NCBI GenBank assembly: GCA_018609945.1
Contig: JAHENO010000181.1
Coordinates: 1 to 8,305, forward strand
DNA length: 8,305 bases
Direction: 5' to 3'
From: Haloarculaceae archaeon
GTDB taxonomy: Archaea; Halobacteriota; Halobacteria; Halobacteriales; Haloarculaceae
Shown here: piece by piece, positions 1-6,513 of the stretch
Layout: the number at the start of each line of letters is the position of its first letter
Numbering within the stretch: the stretch's first letter is position 1
Notes under the pieces: generated by a model
What the model saw: only the letters and a program-made list of their open reading frames with translations
Told to the model about the DNA's origin: nothing
Databases searched by the model: none
Made by a program: the position numbers and the translations under genes

Positions 1-589
1 CACGGGCACCCTCAGTGACCGACGACCCGTGGTAGACGAGCGCGGCGTCGAACTCGTAGTCGAGGAGTCGGTCGAGGTTCAGTTCGGCGGCTTTGAGATC
101 TGCGGCGTAGACGGCGGCGTGGGGGAGCACGTACCCCTCGGGGAATCCACGGAGGTCGGCACCCGCGAGTGCGTCGCCGGCGATCAGGACGCCCCGCTGC
201 TGGTCGACGAATGCGTGGTGGTCGGGGGAGTGGCCGGGCACGTGGACCGCCTCGAAGCCGCCGATCCGATCGCCGTCCCGGTATCGGTTGTCGATTCCGC
301 GGTCGGATTCGAGGTCGGACTGCTCGGGCACGAACGTCTCGGTCCCGTAGCGCTCGACAACGGCGTCCAGCCCGCCGACGTGGTCGGGGTCCGCGTGTGT
401 GATGACGAGCCGCTCCGGGCGGAGGCCGGTCGCCTCGATGCCCTCGAACAGCGCGTCGGTCGTGTCGGCGAACCCGGCGTCGAACAGCGTGGGGTTCTCG
501 TCGTCGACGAGGAACGCGCGGTATCGCCGACTCGCCGGGCCGGTGCGAACAGTGATGTCGTAGATGTCGGGGACGATCTCGCGTGGCAC
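1..589 (-). CDS. MBL-fold metallo-hydrolase, partial (N-terminal 196 aa; 3' end outside window)
   Basis: A cytosolic metallo-beta-lactamase-fold hydrolase, probably hydrolysing a thioester, lactone or phosphoester; the substrate cannot be told. Visible metal-site motifs, in order: THADPDHVGG at residues 64-73 (the HxxxDH-type motif with His65, Asp67, Asp69, His70), PGHSPDH at 118-124 (third His), GDAL at 138-141 (bridging Asp) and VYHGSS at 185-190 (last His). All ligands expected of a di-metal site are present, so the enzyme looks intact as far as it is seen. No stop codon occurs before the left edge. The GTG start at 587-589 is chosen because an in-frame TAA lies nine codons upstream with no other start between, and a TATATAA box sits about 28 bases upstream, giving a leaderless message. 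The family is very common in haloarchaea. Family call is firm; exact role is unknown. Confidence 0.85.
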   Translation of the reverse strand, partial: MPREIVPDIYDITVRTGPASRRYRAFLVDDENPTLFDAGFADTTDALFEGIEATGLRPERLVITHADPDHVGGLDAVVERYGTETFVPEQSDLESDRGIDNRYRDGDRIGGFEAVHVPGHSPDHHAFVDQQRGVLIAGDALAGADLRGFPEGYVLPHAAVYAADLKAAELNLDRLLDYEFDAALVYHGSSVTEGAR

Positions 590-613
590 GGGTGTGCTTG
601 CACCCGTCTGTCC

Positions 614-620
614 TTATATA
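614..620 (-). promoter_or_regulatory. TATA box for the MBL-fold hydrolase
   Basis: TATATAA on the minus strand, centred about 28 bases before the GTG start at 589. Archaeal transcription usually starts about 25-27 bases after the TATA box, so the message should begin at or within a base or two of the GTG, that is, leaderless. Confidence 0.6.
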
Positions 621-697
621 GCACGGCCCGTGCGGTGCAAGCGGGACGACCACGACCGGTGACGCCGTGGGTTAGCTGACTCCGATCCGGAGGCCGA

Positions 698-2572
698 TCA
701 CGGAAGCGTGCCCGACGCGATCAGGAAGATCAGTAGCGAGACGGAGAAGACGGCGAACACGAAGGCCCCGGCGAGCGCGGTGGCCATGGGGAGCATCGCG
801 TTGGCGTGGCTGGCCAGGGTCTCTGTCCGGTCGTTGCCGAAGACGGTCACCTCGGCTTTCTCGCTTGCCATCCCGGCCTCGACGGGTTCGAGGTCCTCGA
901 CAGCGGTGTCGATCAGCGACCGGACGAGCGTCACGAAGGCGTCGTCCGGGATGCCCTCGCCGACCTGGTTTTCGGCCTCGACCGTGTTGACGACGTGGGT
1001 GTCGCTGGTCATCACCTCCACGAGGTCGACAGTGTCGACGGCTGCCAGGACGCGCTCGCGGAGGCCGGGCTCCATGTTGTTACCGTCGACGAGCACGTAG
1101 GCGGTCCGGTGGTCGCCGGCCTCGATGACTGCGACCCGGATACCCAGCGGACCGACGCCGTCCTCGGGGTCCCAGGGCGTCTCGTCCCAGGCCGTCCCCA
1201 GCCTGATGGGGTGCTGGTCGAGCGACCGGAGGCGCTTGCCCAGCCGTTCGGCCCCGTCGATCATGTCGAAGGATCGCTCGCTGCCGGGCACGACGTGGCC
1301 GAGGTCCTCGCCGGTGAGGCCGTCGTTGCAGTTGTGGGCGTCGACGAGCAGGATGTCATCGAGGCCCGGGGCACTGGCTTTGGCCATCGCCGAAAGCCCG
1401 ACGGCGTACTCGACGTCGTCCGCGGGGGACGGGGAGAACGTCGAGACGGCGAGCGCGTCGCCGCCGAAGGCCTGCCCGGTCAGCGTGGCCTGGCCCTCGG
1501 TCAGGCGGACGCCGCGGGTGGCGGTGTCGCCGTACTCGATGCGCTGGTAGGCGCGCTCGGCGCTCTCACAGACCGTCTCGACTTCGCGTTCGGTGACGAG
1601 GTTGAAGTCGTGCCCGGCGGTGGCGTGTGGCGGGAAACAGAGCCCGTCGGTCGCGCGCGCCATCTTCACGGGAAGGTTCCCGCCGCCGATGTCGCCCATC
1701 GGTCCCGGGTGGATCATCGGCAGGACGAACCGCGCCTTCTCGTCGCCGTCCGTCCGGCGAAAGGAGAGGACGGTGACCGGCACGAGGGCGACCTCGCCGA
1801 TCTCCTCGAAGAACTCCTCGAGTTCGCTGGTCCCCTCGGCGAGGTAGCCGATCAGCCCGTGGACGAAATCGAGCACCGACACCCCGAGGCTCGACCGCCA
1901 GGGGCGGTCGATGACGCCGAGAAAGGCCCACACCGCCGACGCGTGGACGAGACAGATGACGGTCAGCAACAGAAAATCGAAGGGATAGACCGCATACTGC
2001 AACTGGAGGGGCGCTTCCTGGGGGCGGGCCAGAAACGTCTGCAACAGCGGCCCGCCGACCTGCAGCGAGTACAGCGTGCCGCTGTAGACGAACAGCATCA
2101 CCGCGGCGACGACCGTCTGGATGCTCGCGGGCACGGCCGCGCGGAGCAACGGCCCCCGCGAGACGGCCATCAGGACCAGCAGGCGCAACGCGAAGATGGC
2201 AGCCAGCGCGACCAGCAACGCGTCGAGGACGAACTGCTGGCCCAGTTGCAGCAGGAACGACAGAAGTGCGGCGGCCGTGAGAACCACGATGACGAGCAGT
2301 TCCGAGACGAGCGCGAGCAGCGACGAGCGGTCGGGCGTCATCTGCCCGCCGAGACGCCGGTCCACCGTGGCGGTGAAGAAACTCGCCGCGACCGTCGGGA
2401 GGCCGATAAAGAACACCCCCCGCCAGGCGTCGTCGAGGAGGTACGCCGAATCGAAGGCGGCGACGCCGGTGACTGCGGCCAGCGCCAGCGCCAGCGCCAC
2501 GCTCGCGTACCACCGCGGCGTCCCGACGATGTACCGGGACATCGCGGCGAGATTCCCCTGCGTCGCTGTCAT
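698..2572 (-). CDS. DUF2070 family polytopic membrane protein (624 aa)
   Basis: An archaeal membrane protein of the uncharacterised DUF2070 family. The N-terminal part has about six hydrophobic segments (roughly residues 21-40, 51-67, 84-110, 114-136, 145-170, 194-220). A soluble domain of about 370 residues follows, then one C-terminal membrane segment (about 596-619). The family signature HPGPMGDIGGGNLP is at 288-301. Other His/Asp clusters are HATAGHD (316-322), DAHN (411-414) and SDTH (523-526), which look like possible metal ligands; this is my inference, as no activity is established for the family. The ATG at 2572 is preferred because a T/A-rich box lies about 32 bases upstream; Met12 is an alternative. 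It lies 45 bases downstream of guaAA on the same strand, so read-through from guaAA is possible. Family length and topology look normal and nothing is truncated. Confidence 0.88.
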   Translation of the reverse strand: MTATQGNLAAMSRYIVGTPRWYASVALALALAAVTGVAAFDSAYLLDDAWRGVFFIGLPTVAASFFTATVDRRLGGQMTPDRSSLLALVSELLVIVVLTAAALLSFLLQLGQQFVLDALLVALAAIFALRLLVLMAVSRGPLLRAAVPASIQTVVAAVMLFVYSGTLYSLQVGGPLLQTFLARPQEAPLQLQYAVYPFDFLLLTVICLVHASAVWAFLGVIDRPWRSSLGVSVLDFVHGLIGYLAEGTSELEEFFEEIGEVALVPVTVLSFRRTDGDEKARFVLPMIHPGPMGDIGGGNLPVKMARATDGLCFPPHATAGHDFNLVTEREVETVCESAERAYQRIEYGDTATRGVRLTEGQATLTGQAFGGDALAVSTFSPSPADDVEYAVGLSAMAKASAPGLDDILLVDAHNCNDGLTGEDLGHVVPGSERSFDMIDGAERLGKRLRSLDQHPIRLGTAWDETPWDPEDGVGPLGIRVAVIEAGDHRTAYVLVDGNNMEPGLRERVLAAVDTVDLVEVMTSDTHVVNTVEAENQVGEGIPDDAFVTLVRSLIDTAVEDLEPVEAGMASEKAEVTVFGNDRTETLASHANAMLPMATALAGAFVFAVFSVSLLIFLIASGTLP

Positions 2573-2600
2573 TGTATGTGAGTGGGTTCGCTTTCCGGGA

Positions 2601-2608
2601 TAAAATTT
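2601..2608 (-). promoter_or_regulatory. Possible TATA box for the DUF2070 gene
   Basis: AAATTTTA on the minus strand in the 45-base gap after the guaAA stop codon, centred about 32 bases before the ATG at 2572. This would give a leader of about 5 bases. It is AT-rich in a GC-rich setting, but weaker than the TATATA boxes elsewhere in the window. Confidence 0.4.
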
Positions 2609-2617
2609 CTTGTCGCG

Positions 2618-3166
2618 TTACTCACAGAGATCGAGGAAGTTCTCGAAGACTGCCTCGCCCTCCTCTGTGTGTGCGACCTCGGGGTGCCACTGGACGCCAT
2701 AGAGGTCGCGGTCGTCGTCGCTCATCGCCTCGACGGCACAGACGTCGCTCCGGCCGGTCCGCTCGAATCCGTCGGGGACGCGCTTGACCTCGTCGGCGTG
2801 GCTGGCCCAGACGCGCGTTTCCGGGGCGAGCGACCCGATCAGCGGGTCGTCGTCGTCGGTGATTTCGACGGTGACGTCGGCGTAGCCGCCGTACTCGCCG
2901 GGCCCGACCGTTCCCCCGAGTTCGTCCGCGATGACCTGCATTCCAAGACAGATGCCCAGCACCGGCACGTCCAGATCGAGGTAGTCGGGGCAGTTGCCGA
3001 TCCGGTCGATGTCCGGCCCACCGGAGAGGACGAGGCCGTCGGCGTCGATCTCGTCGGGCGGCGTCTCGTTGTCCACGATGTCGACGTCGACGCCCATGTC
3101 CCGGAGCGCCCGCTGCTCCAGGTGGGTGAACTGCCCGTGGTTGTCGATGACGTCGATCCGCGTCAT
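2618..3166 (-). CDS. guaAA: GMP synthase glutamine amidotransferase subunit (subunit A)
   Basis: Class I glutamine amidotransferase that releases ammonia from glutamine for conversion of XMP to GMP, the last step of guanine nucleotide synthesis. In most archaea this activity is a separate subunit that pairs with an ATP-pyrophosphatase subunit (GuaAB); in bacteria the two are fused. The 182-residue length fits the stand-alone subunit. Seen in the sequence: LSGGPD (47-52), the nucleophile motif GICLGMQ (71-77, catalytic Cys73), and WHPEV (160-164) with His161 and Glu163 completing the triad. No synthetase subunit lies in this window. The frame stays open upstream to 3523, but the ATG at 3164-3166 is the true start: the MTRIDVIDNHGQ opening is where the family begins, and a TATATA box sits 28 bases upstream, so the message is leaderless. 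The N-terminal extension would be low in conserved features and is rejected. Confidence 0.93.
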   Translation of the reverse strand: MTRIDVIDNHGQFTHLEQRALRDMGVDVDIVDNETPPDEIDADGLVLSGGPDIDRIGNCPDYLDLDVPVLGICLGMQVIADELGGTVGPGEYGGYADVTVEITDDDDPLIGSLAPETRVWASHADEVKRVPDGFERTGRSDVCAVEAMSDDDRDLYGVQWHPEVAHTEEGEAVFENFLDLCE

Positions 3167-3188
3167 TACCTGCGGTACGCGAAGGGCG

Positions 3189-3198
3189 CGTATATATC
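3189..3198 (-). promoter_or_regulatory. TATA box for guaAA
   Basis: GATATATACG on the minus strand, centred about 28 bases before the guaAA ATG. It fixes the start codon choice, because transcription would begin at or next to that ATG. The 132-base gap 3167-3298 is shared with the divergent plus-strand gene, for which I see no comparably good box. Confidence 0.65.
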
Positions 3199-3298
3199 CA
3201 CGGAAACGACCGAAAGCGGGTGAGTGCGCGGCGTCCGGCGCGATCACGTCACGGAAATCCGAAAGACACAGTACGGACTGGTGCGTCGCCCCGCGGGA

Positions 3299-3773
3299 AT
3301 GCACGACGACCACCGACGGGTAATCGCCCTCCTCACGCTCGCTCTCGTCTTTTTTGGATTGGTGGTCCACTACGGCGGTGCCGCACCCCGACACGAAGTG
3401 ACCCAGGAATCCATCGTGAAACTCCAGTCCCCCCGACGCCCACGTCGGTGAGACAGTCCACGTCTGGGCGGAGGTCACACGGAACGACGACGACGCCCTC
3501 GTCGTGCTGGTCGGCGACGACACCGATCTGACCGTGGTCGGTGCCGAGACGACGGCCGAACCCGGCGACGTAATCCAGATTTACGGGACGATCCAGCCGG
3601 ACGGAACCGTCGCTGCCGAGCGCGTGGTCGTCTCCGAGCGGACGAGTTTGGTGCGGCTGTACGCCGTTTCAATCGGGGCACTCGCGCTGACAGTTGTGGT
3701 GTTCTTTCGCTCGTGGACGGTCGACCGTCGGCGTCTCACGTTCGTCCCGCGCGAGGGTGATGAGGATGCCTGA
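3299..3773 (+). pseudogene. Small membrane-anchored protein, frame interrupted by +1 shift at a C6 run
   Basis: Two pieces in different frames read as one protein once a single C is dropped from the C6 run at 3429-3434. Frame A (from ATG 3299) gives MHDDHRRVIALLTLALVFFG and on to KLQSP; alone it would stop at 3449-3451 after 50 residues. Frame B continues with DAHVGETVHVWAEV and runs to TGA 3771-3773. The joined protein is 157 residues: an N-terminal membrane segment (about 7-23), a small beta-rich domain (about 45-115, with GDVIQIYGTIQPDGTVAAERVV, reminiscent of an OB-like fold), a second membrane segment (about 121-138) and a basic-then-acidic tail. Function is unknown. It overlaps the DUF457 gene downstream, so the pair is probably one unit. 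Either a true mutation or a homopolymer sequencing error is possible; the intact coding character of frame B favours an error or a very recent mutation. The ATG at 3224 is a less likely start. Confidence 0.75.
3753..3761 (+). promoter_or_regulatory. Shine-Dalgarno site that decides the DUF457 start
   Basis: GAGGGTGAT, close to the archaeal consensus GAGGTGAT complementary to the 16S 3' end, lies four bases before the ATG at 3766. The alternative ATG at 3760 falls inside this site, so 3766 is the better start. The site lies within the end of the upstream gene, fitting translational coupling. Confidence 0.6.
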
Positions 3774-4254
3774 CCTGTTGACCCACGTCCTCGGGGCGTA
3801 CGTCCTGCTCACACCGGTGACGTGGCACGTCGAGTGGGTCGATCGGCGCCACGTCGTAGTCCTGATGATCGGGACGATTGTGCCGGACCTCTCGAAACTA
3901 CAGCTCCTCGTCGGCAGTTCGGCAGTCTCCGACGCGATCGGCCGGCCCTGGCTGTGGACCGGTCTCCATCGGCTCGGCCCCGCGGGCACACTGGCAGCCG
4001 TCGGCGCCCTGGGATTCGAGCGGGGGCGCCGGCTGTCGGGGTTCGGCTGGCTGTTGGCTGGCATACTCCTGCATCTCGTGTTCGACCTGGCGGTCATCCG
4101 TGCGAGTGGGCTCGCTCCGCCGTATCTCTACCCGCTCTCCTGGTGGCACCCACCCGCTGCCGATCTGCTGTTGAGTTCCGACGTCTGGCCGTGGATGATG
4201 TCGTCGGTTCTGGCCGGAGTTGTCTGGATGTTCGATCGACGTCTTGTCGACTAG
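3766..4254 (+). CDS. DUF457/YdjM-type membrane 'metal-dependent hydrolase' (162 aa)
   Basis: A small integral membrane protein of the family annotated as membrane-bound metal-dependent hydrolase (related to E. coli YdjM). Function in archaea is not established. It opens with MPDLLTHVLGAYVLL, where His7 in the first helix is typical of the family; VPDLSK at 39-44 supplies the usual Asp, LHRL at 67-70 another His, and HLVFDLAV at 103-110 a His and Asp in a later helix. Hydrophobic segments lie at about 8-20, 28-40, 73-84, 93-111 and 141-156. The start at 3766 follows from the Shine-Dalgarno site and the conserved MPDLLTH opening. It overlaps the preceding small membrane protein by 8 bases, so the two probably act together or are co-expressed. 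It is convergent with the epimerase pair, with only 16 bases between stop codons and no clear terminator hairpin there. Confidence 0.82.
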   Translation: MPDLLTHVLGAYVLLTPVTWHVEWVDRRHVVVLMIGTIVPDLSKLQLLVGSSAVSDAIGRPWLWTGLHRLGPAGTLAAVGALGFERGRRLSGFGWLLAGILLHLVFDLAVIRASGLAPPYLYPLSWWHPPAADLLLSSDVWPWMMSSVLAGVVWMFDRRLVD

Positions 4255-4270
4255 GCGCACGGGTAGGGCT

Positions 4271-5209
4271 TCACTCGAGCAATGCTGCCAACCCGTCACG
4301 AAGGTCCCACGCTGGCTCGAAGCCCAACGCTTCGCGGGCTCGCGAAATATCGGCGCAGCTCCGATCGATGTCTCCCTCGCGGGCCTCGGTGTGTTCGATC
4401 GGCACCGGGCCGTCAGTCACCTCCCGGACGCGTTCGGCCAATTGCCGGATCGAGATGCTGGTACCGGTGCCGACGTTGTAGGCCTGCCCGGTGGCGTCAG
4501 TCGTTGCGGCCAGACAGTTCGCCCGCACGACGTCGGCGACGTGGACGAAATCCCGGGTCTGGGAGCCGTCGCCGTGGACGGTCAGCGGGCCGCCCTTTGC
4601 GGCCTGGTCGCGGAAGACGCTGATGACGCCCGCGTATTCGCCGCTCTGGCGCGGTCCATACACGTTGAAATAGCGTAGTGCAACGGTCTCCAGGCCGTAG
4701 AGGTCGTGGTACAGTCGGGCGTACTCGTCGACGGTGAGCTTCGTGAGGCCGTAGGGCGACAGCGGCTTCGTGCGGTGGGCTTCCGTGATCGGCACCGACT
4801 CGGGATCGCCGTAGACGGCGGCACTCGAGGCGACGACGACCCGTGCGTCCTCGGCGCGGGCTGCCTCCAGGACCGTCAGCGTCCCGTCGACGTTGATCGC
4901 GTGGCTCTCCTCGGGCGCCTCGATGGAGCGGTCGACGCTCACGAGGGCCGCCTGGTGGAAGACGATGTCGACGCCTTCCATCGCCGCACGGACTGCGGTC
5001 TCGTCGCGAACGTCGCCGACCTGGAGCGTCGCCGCCTCGTGGACGTACTCGCGGTGGCCACTCGAGAGATCGTCGAGGACACGGACCTCGTTGTCCGCGG
5101 CCAGCGTCGCGACTATGTGAGAGCCGATGAATCCCGCACCGCCAGTGACGAGGATCGTCGCACCCGTGAGTGAGTCGACATTCGCGCAGTTTCCCGTGCG
5201 TTGGCTCAC
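4271..5209 (-). CDS. NAD-dependent epimerase/dehydratase, GalE-like extended SDR (312 aa)
   Basis: An extended short-chain dehydrogenase acting on a nucleotide sugar, most likely a UDP-hexose 4-epimerase. The Rossmann NAD motif GGAGFIGSH is at 23-31, with acidic residues after the second strand (VLDDLSSG, 44-51), GDV at 65-67, the catalytic Ser in ASSAAVYG (Ser129), and the Tyr-Lys pair in YGLTK (Tyr153, Lys157). RYFNVYGPRQ at 179-188 and GDGSQTRDFVHVADV at 213-227 are typical of UDP-sugar epimerases. The frame is open to 5257, but the GTG at 5207-5209 is preferred: it overlaps the upstream stop codon as GTGA and has a GGTGAT Shine-Dalgarno site six bases before it. About 17 residues precede the first beta strand, slightly long for the family, with no closer start codon. 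Substrate specificity cannot be fixed from sequence. Confidence 0.88.
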   Translation of the reverse strand: MSQRTGNCANVDSLTGATILVTGGAGFIGSHIVATLAADNEVRVLDDLSSGHREYVHEAATLQVGDVRDETAVRAAMEGVDIVFHQAALVSVDRSIEAPEESHAINVDGTLTVLEAARAEDARVVVASSAAVYGDPESVPITEAHRTKPLSPYGLTKLTVDEYARLYHDLYGLETVALRYFNVYGPRQSGEYAGVISVFRDQAAKGGPLTVHGDGSQTRDFVHVADVVRANCLAATTDATGQAYNVGTGTSISIRQLAERVREVTDGPVPIEHTEAREGDIDRSCADISRAREALGFEPAWDLRDGLAALLE

Positions 5210-6192
5210 GAGGACATCACCAGCGGCTCGTACCACTCGCGGTTCTCGCGATACCACTCGATGAAGGCTTCGACACCCTCCCGGATCGTGTAGGTCGGTT
5301 CGTATCCGAGGACCTCGCGTGCCTTGCTCGTATCGGCGTGGGTGTGTTCGGCGTCGGCGGCGTGGCGCTCGTCGAATTCGATCTCGAGACCTGGCGCGAG
5401 CTGGTCGCGGACCTCCCGGGCGAGGATCAGAATCTCGATGGTGTCGGTGCTGCCGATGTTGAGTGCCTCGCCGTCGGCGGCGGCCTCGGAGAGCAGTTGG
5501 GCGTTCGCTCGAACGACGTCGTCAATGTAGGTGAAATCCCGGGTCTGGGTACCGTCACCGTAGACGACCGGCGGCTCGCCGTTGAGACACCGCGAGACGA
5601 AGTTCGTCATGGCCATGTTCGGGCGCATCCGCGGGCCGTAGACCGTGAAGTACCGGAGAACGACCACCGACATGTCGTACACCTCGCCGTAGGCACAGGC
5701 GTAGCGCTCGGCGGCGAGTTTCGAGGCGCCGTAGGGACTGACCGGCGTCGTCGGGTGTGACTCGTCGTAGGGCAGGTACTGGGGCTTGCCGTACACCGAC
5801 GAGGAGGAGGCGACGACGACCCGGTCGATGCCGTGATCGCGCGCCGCGTCCAGGACGTTCAGCGTGCCGTCGACGTTCACCGCGTCGTACTTCCGGGGGT
5901 TCTCGACGCTCGGGCGGACGCCGGCCTGGGCGGCCTGGTGGTAGACGAACTCGGCCTCGGCGACAACGGTCTCGACCGTCTCGGCGTCACGGACGTCGCC
6001 CTCGACGAGGCGGTAGGTGCCATCGCCTGCGTCGGCACGGTCCTGGCATACCTCGGCGGTGCGGTCCTTGATGCGGGTGTCGTAGAACGGCTCGAAGTTG
6101 TCCAGCACGACCACGTCGTGGCCGTCGGCGACGAATTGCTCGGCGAGGTGGCCGCCGATGAACCCCGCGCCACCAGTAACGAGAATCTGCAT
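5206..6192 (-). CDS. NAD-dependent epimerase, UDP-glucuronate 4-epimerase-like (328 aa)
   Basis: An extended SDR that probably interconverts UDP-glucuronate and UDP-galacturonate. The NAD motif GGAGFIGGH is at 7-15. LDNFEPFYD at 30-38 and QAGVRPSVENP at 89-99 resemble the loops seen in UDP-glucuronate 4-epimerases. The catalytic Ser is in ASSSSVYG (Ser130), with Tyr154 and Lys158 in YGASK. RYFTVYGPRMRP at 180-191 and the HADTSKAREVLGYEP block at 285-299 also fit that subfamily. The open frame runs to 6474, but the ATG at 6190-6192 places the first beta strand (MQILVTGG) at the very N-terminus as expected, and a T6 box lies about 26 bases upstream. It is the first gene of a two-gene unit, overlapping the GalE-like gene by four bases. 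It is divergent from the AglF-like gene. UDP-glucuronate decarboxylase or a dTDP-sugar enzyme are less likely alternatives. Confidence 0.87.
   Translation of the reverse strand: MQILVTGGAGFIGGHLAEQFVADGHDVVVLDNFEPFYDTRIKDRTAEVCQDRADAGDGTYRLVEGDVRDAETVETVVAEAEFVYHQAAQAGVRPSVENPRKYDAVNVDGTLNVLDAARDHGIDRVVVASSSSVYGKPQYLPYDESHPTTPVSPYGASKLAAERYACAYGEVYDMSVVVLRYFTVYGPRMRPNMAMTNFVSRCLNGEPPVVYGDGTQTRDFTYIDDVVRANAQLLSEAAADGEALNIGSTDTIEILILAREVRDQLAPGLEIEFDERHAADAEHTHADTSKAREVLGYEPTYTIREGVEAFIEWYRENREWYEPLVMSS
5216..5221 (-). promoter_or_regulatory. Shine-Dalgarno site for the GalE-like epimerase
   Basis: GGTGAT on the minus strand, complementary to the archaeal 16S 3' tail, ends six bases before the GTG at 5209. 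It lies inside the last codons of the preceding epimerase gene. With the GTGA stop/start overlap it indicates a coupled internal cistron without its own promoter. Confidence 0.6.
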
Positions 6193-6215
6193 ACGTGGGT
6201 CACGTCCGAGCAGGC

Positions 6216-6221
6216 AAAAAA
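6216..6221 (-). promoter_or_regulatory. T-rich TATA-like box for the epimerase pair
   Basis: TTTTTT on the minus strand, centred about 26 bases before the ATG at 6192. The spacing fits leaderless initiation at that ATG. Haloarchaeal TATA boxes are often T-rich, but this one lacks the alternating TA core, so it is a moderate call. Confidence 0.45.
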
Positions 6222-6270
6222 GACGACGGATCCGATCATCCGCCTGCGCCACGTACAGATTGGCCGACTG

Positions 6271-6350
6271 ATACTGCCGGCTATAACTTCGTGAAGATAT
6301 TCGAGCCCACGGGTGGTCGAAATTTCTCACGGGGTTATAGCCGGCAGTAT
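6271..6350. repeat. 80-bp imperfect palindrome with 17-bp perfect terminal inverted repeats
   Basis: The left arm ATACTGCCGGCTATAAC (6271-6287) is matched exactly in inverse by GTTATAGCCGGCAGTAT (6334-6350). Inside, after a two-base mismatch, CGTGA (6290-6294) pairs with TCACG (6327-6331), and TTCGA (6300-6304) with TCGAA (6317-6321), so pairing continues toward the centre between 6310 and 6311. No clear target-site duplication is seen unless AT/TA at the ends serves as one. It could be a MITE-like non-autonomous element or a long regulatory palindrome; each arm also contains a CTATAA core that could act as a TATA box. Confidence 0.8.
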
Positions 6351-6482
6351 GATTCACGATCAAGAAGCATGCGCACGTAGCCCACTGTTCGCGAGATAAC
6401 GCTGTACCGAATGCCCATGGCGACCAGGCCGTCTCTGCCGGTTGGGACAGATGAGACTCAGAGGGATCCAGCACTCCAAGCG

Positions 6483-6491
6483 TTTTTATAA
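6483..6491 (+). promoter_or_regulatory. TATA box for the aglF-like gene
   Basis: TTTTTATAA centred about 27 bases before the ATG at 6514, predicting a leaderless message. It lies 130 bases from the palindrome, so the palindrome is not the core promoter. Confidence 0.65.
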
Positions 6492-6513
6492 CTGCCTCGA
6501 TGATTACAGGTCA

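Larger units (their letters stand above)
6193..6513. other. 321-bp divergent intergenic region (epimerase unit / aglF)
   Basis: No gene is supported here. It holds a T-rich promoter box for the minus-strand epimerases (6216-6221), an 80-bp imperfect palindrome (6271-6350), and the TATA box for the aglF-like gene (6483-6491). Short open frames cross the palindrome on both strands and give look-alike peptides (TAGYN...YSRQY), which is simply the result of the inverted repeat. The stretch 6352-6480 shows no feature I can name. Confidence 0.7.

Noticed and set aside
12..679. Long open frames on both strands over the MBL-fold gene (for example 29-679 plus, 12-653 minus)
   Set aside because: Arg/Pro-rich or featureless translations; the frame from GTG 589 carries every MBL metal motif instead.
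1566..2513. A 315-codon minus-strand frame inside the DUF2070 gene
   Set aside because: Arg/Gly/Ala-rich shadow in another frame with no recognisable domain.
806..2581. A 591-codon open frame on the plus strand opposite the DUF2070 gene
   Set aside because: Gln/Arg/Gly-rich and free of any domain; it is the antisense shadow of a strong coding gene in GC-rich DNA.
3167..3523. A 119-residue N-terminal extension of guaAA
   Set aside because: Crosses the TATA box and the divergent gene, and the known family starts at the ATG at 3166.
4255..4270. Possible bidirectional terminator between the convergent DUF457 and epimerase genes
   Set aside because: Only 16 bases, GC-rich, with no hairpin and no T run on either strand.
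6193..6474. A 94-residue N-terminal extension of the UDP-glucuronate epimerase-like gene
   Set aside because: Runs through the palindrome and promoter; the Rossmann fold starts at the ATG at 6192.
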